Assembly (NCBI GenBank): GCA_021778575.1
Contig: JAJYCH010000043.1
Location: 1 to 13,454 of the forward strand
Direction: 5' to 3'
From: Planctomycetota bacterium
GTDB lineage: Bacteria; Planctomycetota; Planctomycetia; Isosphaerales; Isosphaeraceae
DNA length: 13,454 nucleotides
Of this stretch, positions 6,651 through 13,454 are shown piece by piece (position 1 is the stretch's first letter; each line of letters starts with the position of its first letter). The notes under the pieces are model-generated. The model was not told where the DNA came from. It saw only the letters and a program-made list of their open reading frames with translations, and searched no databases. A program made the position numbers and the translations under genes.

Positions 6651-8363
6651 ATGCAGTACAACCCCGCCAACCCGCTCATCGTGCAGGGCGACCGAACGGT
6701 CCTTCTCGAAGTCGATAATCCCAAGTATGCCGAGGCCCGCGACGCCCTGGCCCCGTTTGCCGAGCTGGAAAAAAGCCCCGAACACATTCACACTTATCGA
6801 CTTTCGCCCCTTTCGCTCTGGAATGCCGCGGCTGCCGGGATGTCGGCCGAGGCGATGATCGAAGCCCTCTCGACCTACAGCAAGTTTCCGCTCCCCCCCA
6901 CGCTGGCCGTTGATCTCGCCGAACTTGTCGGTCGCTACGGACGCGTTCGCCTGCTCCGGGTCGACGGATCGCTGAAGCTCGTCACCAACGACAAGTCGCT
7001 CCTCGAAGAACTCGCCCGGCGTAAGGAAGTCCGGGCCTACCTGGGCGATCGGATCGACGACACCAGCTTCGCCATCGACGACGCCTTCCGGGGAATCCTC
7101 AAGCAAGCGTTGATCTCTGTCGGTTATCCGGCCGAGGACCTGGCCGGCTACACCGAAGGTGCCGCGCTCGACGTGATGCTTCGCGACAAGTCGGTCTCCG
7201 GTCATCCCTTCAAGGTTCGCGATTATCAGCGGATGGCGGTTGACGCCTTCCACGCCGGCGGCGATGTCCGGGGCGGCTCGGGAGTCATCGTCCTGCCTTG
7301 CGGTGCGGGGAAGACCATCGTCGGCATCGCCGCGCTGGCGCTGCTCAAGAAAAACACCCTTGTTCTGACAACCAGCACGACCTCGGTCGAACAATGGCAG
7401 CGCGAGATTCTCGATAAGACCGACCTCGACGAGTCGATGGTCGCCACCTACACCGGCGAGTCGAAGGCCATCGCTCCGGTCACCCTTGCGACCTATCAGA
7501 TCGTCACCTTCCGGCCCAAGAAGGACGGTGATTTCCCCCATTTCAAGCTATTCAACGCGCGCGACTGGGGCCTGATCATCTATGACGAGGTCCACCTTCT
7601 TCCCGCACCCGTCTTCCGGATCACCGCCGAGATCCAGGCGCGCCGACGTCTGGGTTTGACGGCCACGCTCGTCCGGGAAGATGGTCGCGAGGAAGATGTC
7701 TTCAGCCTGATCGGTCCGAAGAAATACGACGTTCCCTGGCGCGTTCTCGAACAGAAGGGGTGGATCGCCGAGGCCAAATGCCACGAGGTCCGGATCGCCC
7801 TCCCGCCCGACGAACGGATGGACTACGCCGTGGCCGAGTGGCGCGACAAGTTCCGCCTGGCCAGCGAGAATCCGATCAAGGACGAACTGGTCGAGCGACT
7901 CCTGGAACGGCACGATGGCCCCGACGATCGGGTGATCGTGATCGGCCAGTATCTCAAGCAGATCCGGCGGATCGCCGAGCGGTTCAACCTCCCGCTGATC
8001 ACCGGTCAGACCGGCAACAACGAGCGTGAAGATCTGTACCGACGTTTTCGGACTGGCGAAGTCAAGCGAATGGTGCTGTCGAAGGTGGGCAATTTCGCCA
8101 TCGACCTGCCCGACGCCAACGTGATGATCCAGGTCTCGGGAACGTTCGGCAGTCGTCAGGAAGAGGCTCAGCGTCTCGGGCGGATTTTGCGGCCGAAAGG
8201 GGGCGACGACGTCGCTCATTTCTATACCCTGGTCACTCGCGACACCCGCGAGATGGACTTCGCGCACCATCGCCAGCTTTTCTCGACCGAGCAAGGGTAC
8301 AGCTACGAGATCCTTGATGAGAATGACGTGAAGGCGGGGACGTCTCACGGAGTGCGCTCTTGA
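6651..8363 (+). CDS. XPB/Ssl2-family DNA helicase (DEVH-box)
   Basis: This 570-aa protein is a superfamily 2 DNA translocase of the XPB type, a family that opens DNA in repair and, in eukaryotes, in TFIIH. Residues 9-165 form the N-terminal domain of bacterial XPBs, starting PLIVQGDRTVLLEV and including YRLSPLSLWNAAAAG and LGDRI. The helicase core follows: DYQ (Q-motif-like, 191-193), Walker A PCGAGKT (216-222), DEVH (312-315), TAT motif III (337-339) and motif VI QRLGR (507-511). The XPB-specific RED motif is intact at R342-E343-D344, in a context (LGLTATLVRED) very close to human XPB. Length is normal for bacterial XPB. The first small membrane-anchored gene begins 15 bases after the stop, so this gene probably leads a multi-gene transcript that also includes the 743-aa protein. 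Substrate and pathway in bacteria are not settled; DNA repair is the usual assumption. Confidence 0.95.
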   Translation: MQYNPANPLIVQGDRTVLLEVDNPKYAEARDALAPFAELEKSPEHIHTYRLSPLSLWNAAAAGMSAEAMIEALSTYSKFPLPPTLAVDLAELVGRYGRVRLLRVDGSLKLVTNDKSLLEELARRKEVRAYLGDRIDDTSFAIDDAFRGILKQALISVGYPAEDLAGYTEGAALDVMLRDKSVSGHPFKVRDYQRMAVDAFHAGGDVRGGSGVIVLPCGAGKTIVGIAALALLKKNTLVLTTSTTSVEQWQREILDKTDLDESMVATYTGESKAIAPVTLATYQIVTFRPKKDGDFPHFKLFNARDWGLIIYDEVHLLPAPVFRITAEIQARRRLGLTATLVREDGREEDVFSLIGPKKYDVPWRVLEQKGWIAEAKCHEVRIALPPDERMDYAVAEWRDKFRLASENPIKDELVERLLERHDGPDDRVIVIGQYLKQIRRIAERFNLPLITGQTGNNEREDLYRRFRTGEVKRMVLSKVGNFAIDLPDANVMIQVSGTFGSRQEEAQRLGRILRPKGGDDVAHFYTLVTRDTREMDFAHHRQLFSTEQGYSYEILDENDVKAGTSHGVRS

Positions 8364-8378
8364 TGAAGGGAGTCAGCA

Positions 8379-8786
8379 ATGGGCAAGCCTCGGATGTCCA
8401 TTCGAGGGTTAATGGCGGGAGTCCTGATTATTGGCCTCTCTTTAGGCCTCGGTCCGCCTGCTTACGAGGTTTATCATGGTAGACGGCCGCACTCTCATGT
8501 ATTTGTTCAGTATCGTGATCAGGGAACTTGGCTTGATTACGAGTCTGGCATTTTCAACCCGTTCTGGCACAGCCTTATACTCAGGCTCTCGGGAAAGCCG
8601 TGGAAGCGTCAACCTATCTGTGGCTCGGGTCGAGGGCGACTTGAGGAGACTTGCGAGATCGACGATGTGAATATCCTTTTCAGGGGTTGCTTCAGCTCTT
8701 ATAAACATCCCGTCATCAGCGAGGTTTTGTTGAAAAAGCATCTTGATTTGAAATTAGGTAAGTTGGTTCAAGCATCGGGGTATTAA
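8379..8786 (+). CDS. Small membrane-anchored protein, paralogue A (135 aa)
   Basis: The function is unknown. The N-terminus (MGKPRMSIRGLMAGVLIIGL) is a basic stretch followed by one hydrophobic helix ending at LGLGPPAYEVYH. This leader style is very common in planctomycete proteins. The rest would then lie outside the cytoplasm. Shared marks with the next gene are: the leader, a His-rich H-x-H-V/A start of the outer part (HSHVFV), a FWH tripeptide, and a C...C-E-I-D segment near 81-95. The protein lacks about 45 residues present in its neighbour. The start is supported by GAAGGGAG at 8365-8372, six bases before ATG. Base composition differs from its neighbours: line-by-line hand counts give 35% GC for 8701-8760, against 70% for 7801-7860 in the helicase. 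Confidence 0.75.
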   Translation: MGKPRMSIRGLMAGVLIIGLSLGLGPPAYEVYHGRRPHSHVFVQYRDQGTWLDYESGIFNPFWHSLILRLSGKPWKRQPICGSGRGRLEETCEIDDVNILFRGCFSSYKHPVISEVLLKKHLDLKLGKLVQASGY

Positions 8787-8818
8787 TCCTCTTCCGTCGA
8801 TCTTGGAGGGTCTCGACG

Positions 8819-9301
8819 ATGAAATGTCCCCGTTGGACCATCCGGCGAATGATGGCGTTTGTTCTGATCCTGGCGGTAATGCTCGGGCTCGGGCTGCCCG
8901 CGTGGCATGTGTACCATAAGCCGGAGTTTCACGCGCACGCCTGGATCGACCGGCTCGACCCCGATCATTCCCAGCCGACTTATATGTCTTCAGTAGAGAA
9001 AATGTTCACGAAGGGAAAGCCCGTCGTTTTGCCGGCAGTCACGAAGGTGACCTACCGGACCTCGATTGACCCATACATCCCGACTTCGTTCTGGCACCGG
9101 TACTGGAATTGTCTGCTCCCCAATTCTGGAATCACTCAAACGGGATGTCGGCCGATCGGCACGCAAGTCCAACTTATGTGCGAGTTTGATCACCCTGAGA
9201 TTTGCCACCGTAAGGCGAATGGACTGATCGGCAGCGTGGGGTTGCCAAACGCCTTGCTACAGAAAGCCAACCGCCTGAACGGTGAAGTCCCCAATCCTTG
9301 A
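8819..9301 (+). CDS. Small membrane-anchored protein, paralogue B (160 aa)
   Basis: This is a tandem paralogue of the preceding gene. It has the same layout: a basic N-terminus (MKCPRWTIRRMM), one hydrophobic helix (about 13-29), then an outer domain opening with FHAHAWID. The FWH tripeptide and the C...CEFD segment are shared, and cysteines at about 107, 117, 128 and 137 could form disulfides outside the cytoplasm. The start at 8819 has a strong GGAGGG at 8805-8810, eight bases upstream, so it is translated on its own signal. It lies 32 bases after paralogue A. The function is unknown. Its place inside a helicase operon gives no clear hint, because a membrane-anchored outer domain would not meet DNA. 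Confidence 0.75.
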   Translation: MKCPRWTIRRMMAFVLILAVMLGLGLPAWHVYHKPEFHAHAWIDRLDPDHSQPTYMSSVEKMFTKGKPVVLPAVTKVTYRTSIDPYIPTSFWHRYWNCLLPNSGITQTGCRPIGTQVQLMCEFDHPEICHRKANGLIGSVGLPNALLQKANRLNGEVPNP

Positions 9302-9340
9302 TGGATTCATCCTCTTCACTTCACATCGAGAACCTGTTCG

Positions 9341-9568
9341 ATGCCCCCAAACCCCGCGCTCCGCATCCCGATCAAGCTGCACAAGCAAGTCACCCTGGTC
9401 CGGACGTCCGACCCGATCCTGGTCGAAGAACTGCTCGCGCGAAAGACTCTGGCGAGACTGGTGGCGGGCCGGCTATCGGACACGGTATTATTAGTTCGCT
9501 CGGAGGAAGAGGACGCGATCCTGGACGAACTCAGGCGGATGGGCCACACGCCTCGGGTGGTGCGCTGA
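9341..9568 (+). CDS. 75-aa protein resembling the XPB-associated domain
   Basis: This 75-aa soluble protein resembles the second half of the XPB N-terminal domain. It has a beta strand (KQVTLVRTSD), a helix (ILVEELLARK), a turn with GRLSDT in place of the LGDRI/LGDRL seen in its two neighbours, a strand (VLLVRS) and a helix (AILDELRRMGH). The same strand-helix-strand-helix order with similar spacing occurs at residues 105-160 of the helicase and at the C-terminus of the 743-aa protein. It has no helicase motif. The ATG at 9341 has only a weak GAG upstream, so initiation may depend on coupling to the preceding gene, whose stop is 39 bases away and in the same frame. The ORF ends 54 bases before the next start. 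It could be an adaptor or a regulatory copy of the domain; this is inference. Confidence 0.65.
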   Translation: MPPNPALRIPIKLHKQVTLVRTSDPILVEELLARKTLARLVAGRLSDTVLLVRSEEEDAILDELRRMGHTPRVVR

Positions 9569-9622
9569 CCGCGACGAACCACGGAAGGAATGGGCGGGCG
9601 TCGCTGCCCGGAATCGCGAACC

Positions 9623-11854
9623 ATGACGATCGACCCCGCCGACGACCCATCGAATGAGACTTCCGGCCCGCCCATCGCGCCGCCGGACCCTCCACTGATC
9701 GCCTATCAGACGGCTCTCAAACGGTATGACGGAGCCCGCCTTGTCGAGATCCACGCCGCGCTCGGTGGCGCCGACCTCGGCGGCAAGCCGACACGACTCC
9801 CTGAAGCGATCGCCGAGCGACTGTCCAGTTCCCGCGTCGCTGAAAAGCTCGTCTCGACCCTGAACCACGAATCGCGGGTCGCGCTCGGCCTGTTCGCCCT
9901 GACCGAGAAGCATGCCTGGCCGGGTCTTGGGCTGGCGCTCGGGCTCCATATTCTGGGCATCCCCTACGCTCCCGCAGTCCGGAGATTGCTCGAACTGGGG
10001 CTGATTTCGGCCAAGGTCGGCGAGATGTTCGACCCGGTCGTCGACTACGACCGGACGATCGGCTCGGACCTGGGCATCACGATCTTCAATGCTCACCCTG
10101 CGGTCCTGAATGCCGCCCGGACCGTCTTACCCGAGTCCGACCCGCCCCCCGAGGCCGGCCCTGTTCGACAGGTTCGCGAGTCAGATGGTCTCGAACCGAT
10201 CCTCCGCCTGGCGGCCGTGTGGCAACGAATCGAGGAAGCGCCGATCCGTCAGACCCAGCAGGGGACATTCTTCAAGCGGGATCGCGAACGGCTCGAAGAC
10301 GACCCGGTCCTGGTCGGTCCGATCACCGACTCGATCGAGCCGCTCCCCGACATGGCGTTACTCTGGATCGCCCTGGCCCGAAGCGTCGGCCTGATCGTTC
10401 CCGAGCCCGGAAGCGACCGGCTGGTCGCGGCGACTCCCGACTTCTGGGGCGATAACGCGGTCCATCTCCCCCAGATGATCGCCACCCGCTGGCTGGCCTT
10501 GCGCGACTGGCACGAGCAGGCCGGGATGCGGTCGGACACCAGCCCGGTCGACCTGTCGATCCCCTATATCCGGGCCTCGGTCCTGCTCTGGCTGGCCCGG
10601 ATGCCCGAAGAGAGCTGGGTCGCGCTGGAGGATCTTTCAAACCATCTGGCGACGCTCGCCCCGGGCTGGAATCATCCGATTCTCTCGTCGGTAACGGAGG
10701 CCCGCGTCTCGGGCTACGACACCCTGGCGGCGATCTTGCTCGGACCGGCGTATCAGCTCGGTCTGGTCCGATCGGCCGAGGAAACGCCGAGCGGGCGACG
10801 AGTGGTCCAGCTCACTCCACTGGGCCGCTATTCCCTGGCAATCGGCCCGCCACCGCCTCCGCGAGCGAGCTTTGATCATTTCCTGTTCGTTCAGCCCAAC
10901 TTCGAGGTGATTGCGTATCGTCAGGGGCTCACGCCCAGCCTGATCGGCCAGTTCAGCCGGTTCGCCCGGTGGTCGCAGGTTGGCGCGGCCCTGGAACTCA
11001 AGCTCACTCCGGAGTCGGTCTATCGCGGCCTCGAAGGGGGATTGTCGACCGACGCGATGCTCGAACGCCTGAGCAAGCATAGCTCGCGACCACTCCCCGC
11101 CGGAGTGGCCGAGGCGCTCCGGACCTGGGCGAGCCGTCGCGACCGGGTGACCTATTACTCGTCCGCCACCCTGGTCGAGTTCGCTACTCCCGAGGACATG
11201 ACCGCCGCGCTGAAGCTCTGGCCCGCGTTGACCGATCGAGTCGCGCCGGTGCCCATTTCCGATCGGCTGTTACTGGTCGAAGACGAAGCCTCGATCCCCT
11301 TCACCCGGTTCCGGATGGCCGGGTCACGCGATTATCGCCGACCGTCCGAAGCCTGTGTCGACGTCGAGGCCGACGGAGTCACGCTCTCGCTCGATCTTGG
11401 TCGATCCGACCTCCTTGTCGACGCCGAACTCGTCCGGTTCGCCGACGAACAGCGCCTGCGTTCCCGGCCCGATGGAACGTCGAGTCCTCGACGCCTCTTC
11501 ACCGTCTCACCCACCTCGCTGGCCCGAGCCGCCGAAAATGGGCTGACGGTCGCGCAGATGGCTCGCTGGTTTCAGCAACGGACCGGCAGCGAGATGCCCT
11601 CGGCGATTCGCTTGCTGCTCCACGCGGCGACTCCGGGAATCGAGCCGTTTTCAACCCGTCGGCCGATCGTCTTGACGGTTCCCAGCGAGGAACTGCTCGA
11701 CGGCCTGCTTCAACACCCCTCAACCGGCCCGCATCTCGGCGACCGGCTGGGACCGACCACGGCCATCGTCCCTGATGACGACCTGGAATACCTGCGCAAG
11801 GCGCTGTCCGACCTGGGATTGAAGCTGGGCGATCCGTTGAAACGCTCGAATTAG
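9623..11854 (+). CDS. Helicase-associated protein with XPB N-domain-like repeats
   Basis: This is a large soluble protein of 743 aa. The N-terminal ~410 residues are helical with winged-helix-like stretches (for example LVEIHAALGG and APAVRRLLELGLI), suggesting DNA or protein binding. From residue 420 it carries the domain also found at the start of XPB: FLFVQPNFEVI, then LTPESVYRGLEGGLS at 461-475, then RPLPAGVAEAL. A second, shorter copy runs from about 628 (VSPTSLARAAENGLT) to the C-terminus, ending with LGDRL and ALSDLGLKLG. No nucleotide-binding motif is present. Mycobacteria have a protein of similar length and domain beside their XPB, so a joint function is likely. Start: ATG 9623 has GGAA nine bases upstream. 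ATG 9590 would add 11 residues, but its SD (GGAAGGA) touches the ATG; either is possible. The final gene of the probable operon, it ends 26 bases before an inverted repeat. Confidence 0.85.
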   Translation: MTIDPADDPSNETSGPPIAPPDPPLIAYQTALKRYDGARLVEIHAALGGADLGGKPTRLPEAIAERLSSSRVAEKLVSTLNHESRVALGLFALTEKHAWPGLGLALGLHILGIPYAPAVRRLLELGLISAKVGEMFDPVVDYDRTIGSDLGITIFNAHPAVLNAARTVLPESDPPPEAGPVRQVRESDGLEPILRLAAVWQRIEEAPIRQTQQGTFFKRDRERLEDDPVLVGPITDSIEPLPDMALLWIALARSVGLIVPEPGSDRLVAATPDFWGDNAVHLPQMIATRWLALRDWHEQAGMRSDTSPVDLSIPYIRASVLLWLARMPEESWVALEDLSNHLATLAPGWNHPILSSVTEARVSGYDTLAAILLGPAYQLGLVRSAEETPSGRRVVQLTPLGRYSLAIGPPPPPRASFDHFLFVQPNFEVIAYRQGLTPSLIGQFSRFARWSQVGAALELKLTPESVYRGLEGGLSTDAMLERLSKHSSRPLPAGVAEALRTWASRRDRVTYYSSATLVEFATPEDMTAALKLWPALTDRVAPVPISDRLLLVEDEASIPFTRFRMAGSRDYRRPSEACVDVEADGVTLSLDLGRSDLLVDAELVRFADEQRLRSRPDGTSSPRRLFTVSPTSLARAAENGLTVAQMARWFQQRTGSEMPSAIRLLLHAATPGIEPFSTRRPIVLTVPSEELLDGLLQHPSTGPHLGDRLGPTTAIVPDDDLEYLRKALSDLGLKLGDPLKRSN

Positions 11855-11880
11855 AGCACTATGTATTCGAGTGACATTCT

Positions 11881-11941
11881 TGTAGGGCAGGATTTATCCT
11901 GCCTGTGACCGTTGAACCGGCAGGATAAATCCTGCCCTACA
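11881..11941. repeat. Perfect 23-bp inverted repeat with palindromic arms (REP-like)
   Basis: Bases 11881-11903 (TGTAGGGCAGGATTTATCCT then GCC) are the exact reverse complement of 11919-11941, with a 15-base loop. Each arm is also a near-palindrome: GGCAGGA and TCCTGCC flank TTTA or its complement. The sequence can therefore form one long hairpin or two short ones. On the + strand it is followed by ATTAATTTTT, so it can also act as a terminator for the helicase operon. It lies in the gap between convergent genes, as REP-type elements usually do. Only one copy is in the window, so repetition in the genome is an inference. Confidence 0.8.
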
Positions 11942-11991
11942 TTAATTTTTATGAGACAATACGAAAAATCACTCGGATCGAAAATTTCTTC

Positions 11992-13454
11992 TCAATGGTC
12001 GATATAATTCTTCGACAATCCCAGCTCCTCGGGAGCGTGCAGACGGAGCATCTTGAGGTTCACGTCGGCGGGAATCAGCTTCGGTGTCAGTTTCGAGAGG
12101 ACGACCATCAGGCCGAGCGAGAGCGGAACTCCCCAGATCGCCGGTTGTTCGAGGAGCGAGCGGGTCAACGGTGAGATGTCGAGGGTGATGATCTTCTTAT
12201 CCATCAACATCGTCGAGACGATCGAGCCAAGTGCCAGGAGTCCGCCGATCAGCATCCCGCCACCGGCGCCGACCTTGGTCAAGCCTCGCCACCAGGCTCC
12301 CAGCAAGAGGAGCGGAAAGTACGAGCAAGCGGCGATCGCGAACGCCCAGCCGACCATCATGGCGATGTCGAACGACTCGACCAGTAAGCCCAACCCCATC
12401 GAGATCGCGCCAATCAGCACGGCGGCGACCTTGAAAGCAACCAGGCGTGACTCCGGCGACGCGTTCGGCCGCAACATCTTGCCATAAATATCATGAGCCA
12501 GCGCCCCCGACATGCTCACCAGCAACCCTGAAAATGTTGACATGAACGCCGCGAACGCCCCGGCGCTGGTGATTCCACTGAGAACCTGACCCCAGAACGG
12601 GCTCTCAAGCATTGTGGGCAACTTGACCACCACGGCGTCGGTCGTACCCGAGGCGTAAAGCTGCGGAATCATGTCCCGGCCGATCGATCCCCAGATCGGC
12701 GGAAAAATATAAAAACAGCCGAGCATCACGATCACCCAGAGCGTCGTTCGCTTCGCGGCCCGACCATCGGGATTGGTATAGAACCGGACCAGAATATGCG
12801 GAAGCCCCGCCGTCCCACAGATCAGGGCGATGATCAGCGAATAAGTATAGAGCAGGGGATAGCCATGCTTCGACGTCAGGTTGCCAAACGGTTCGAGCCA
12901 GCGCTTGCCGGTGGGTGCGTTGGGTGAACCGGGATTGAAGCCGAAGACAACTTCAGTGGGCTCGAGAAACTCGATCCGAGCCGTCGTCACCACCGGCTTA
13001 CCATCCTTCAAAACCGGCTTGCCCTGGCGAGTGACGGCCCCCTGGTCGTTAGCGATCAGCCACGAGCCCGGATCGAGCCGGAACGACTCGGTCGTTGTCC
13101 CGAGTGTCCGGTAAACGTGCGCGGGGGCTTGATCGAGCCGCATGGCCTCCTGGACCTCTTTGGAGAGTTCTCCGTCACGGATATTCACCAGGCTGGCCAC
13201 GGGATCTTCACCCGGTTCGGGTTTGCGGACCGGCACGATCCGGGCGATCACGGCTCCTCTGGGAAACTCCATGCCGGTCACGCCACCGGGAACACATGAC
13301 AACACATTGTCAGGATAATTGCGCGAACCTTTGATCTTCACCAGAGTTCGAATCGCAATTGTCGGTCGCCGGTCGGGCGTCTCGGCGTCGAGCTGCAGCT
13401 TCTCGGAATAGCCTCCAAAAACCGCCGAAAGGACAAAGATCGGTGGCGAGATCG
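11992..13454 (-). CDS. Sodium/solute symporter, ActP-like (5' end cut by window)
   Basis: This is an inner-membrane symporter of the SSS family, which couples sodium (or another cation) entry to solute uptake. The frame stays open to the window edge at 13454, so the N-terminal helices are missing; about 486 residues are visible. The best match is acetate permease ActP: GTAGLPHILVRFYT, AHDIYGKMLR, and DIAMMVGWAFAIAACSYFP closely follow the ActP pattern. A hydrophobic helix at the start (ISPPIFVLSAVFGGYSEKL) is separated from the GTAGLPHIL helix by about 180 mostly hydrophilic residues; ActP has only a short loop there. GTG at 13341 is not the start, because coding continues upstream. The substrate could be acetate or another small carboxylate; this cannot be fixed from sequence. 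It ends 50 bases from the inverted repeat and faces the helicase operon. Confidence 0.92.
   Translation of the reverse strand, partial: ISPPIFVLSAVFGGYSEKLQLDAETPDRRPTIAIRTLVKIKGSRNYPDNVLSCVPGGVTGMEFPRGAVIARIVPVRKPEPGEDPVASLVNIRDGELSKEVQEAMRLDQAPAHVYRTLGTTTESFRLDPGSWLIANDQGAVTRQGKPVLKDGKPVVTTARIEFLEPTEVVFGFNPGSPNAPTGKRWLEPFGNLTSKHGYPLLYTYSLIIALICGTAGLPHILVRFYTNPDGRAAKRTTLWVIVMLGCFYIFPPIWGSIGRDMIPQLYASGTTDAVVVKLPTMLESPFWGQVLSGITSAGAFAAFMSTFSGLLVSMSGALAHDIYGKMLRPNASPESRLVAFKVAAVLIGAISMGLGLLVESFDIAMMVGWAFAIAACSYFPLLLLGAWWRGLTKVGAGGGMLIGGLLALGSIVSTMLMDKKIITLDISPLTRSLLEQPAIWGVPLSLGLMVVLSKLTPKLIPADVNLKMLRLHAPEELGLSKNYIDH

Noticed and set aside
5738..6787. Open frame on the - strand (349 codons) across the two small genes and the helicase start
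   Set aside because: The product is rich in Arg/Ser/Gly/Pro with no motif, overlaps the helicase N-terminus, and runs through the better + strand candidates.
6498..8348. Open frames on the - strand (347 and 266 codons) opposite the helicase
   Set aside because: The sense strand carries all XPB motifs in order; the antisense frames are composition shadows.
12053..12487. Open frame on the + strand (144 codons) opposite the symporter
   Set aside because: Ser/Pro/Ile-rich shadow of a gene with clear SSS helices on the - strand.

Overview
The window is high-GC bacterial DNA with eight or nine confident genes and no mobile element, RNA gene or CRISPR array that I can see. The gene content points to a planctomycete, possibly of the Isosphaera/Singulisphaera group. 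The signs are short proteins with an N-terminal Arg-rich 'TIRR-M' plus single-helix leader, an XPB-type helicase beside a large helicase-associated protein, an RND/MMPL exporter with a TPR lipoprotein-like partner, and a sodium/solute symporter with a large soluble insert. The lineage is an inference from gene style, not from a marker gene.

Layout. (1) 1-1474, + strand: the 3' part of a ClpC-type AAA+ unfoldase, closed by a strong intrinsic terminator at 1506-1543. (2) 1560-5227, - strand: a likely two-gene operon read from a good sigma70-like promoter (5339-5367). An MMPL/RND-family membrane exporter comes first, then a secreted TPR-repeat protein. It converges on clpC. (3) 5228-6650: a spacer region with two small + strand genes of unknown function (131 and 81 aa), candidate promoters and two hairpins. 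(4) 6651-11854, + strand: the most interesting region. It runs XPB/Ssl2-like helicase, two paralogous small membrane-anchored proteins of lower GC, a 75-aa protein, then a ~743-aa helicase-associated protein. The helicase, the 75-aa protein and the large protein share one recognisable domain, present about four times in the locus. (5) 11881-11941: a perfect 23-bp inverted repeat whose arms are themselves palindromic, lying between convergent genes. (6) 11992-13454, - strand: an ActP-like sodium/solute symporter, cut by the window end and carrying an unusual ~150-residue soluble segment.

How the genes work together. ClpC would act with ClpP in protein turnover. The MMPL protein and the TPR protein are probably co-transcribed and act at or outside the inner membrane. 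The XPB helicase and the large protein resemble a pair also found side by side in mycobacteria (Rv0861c/Rv0862c, from memory), which suggests one DNA-transaction module. The 75-aa protein looks like a free-standing copy of their shared domain. The two small membrane-anchored genes sit inside this module, but their composition suggests a separate or later origin.
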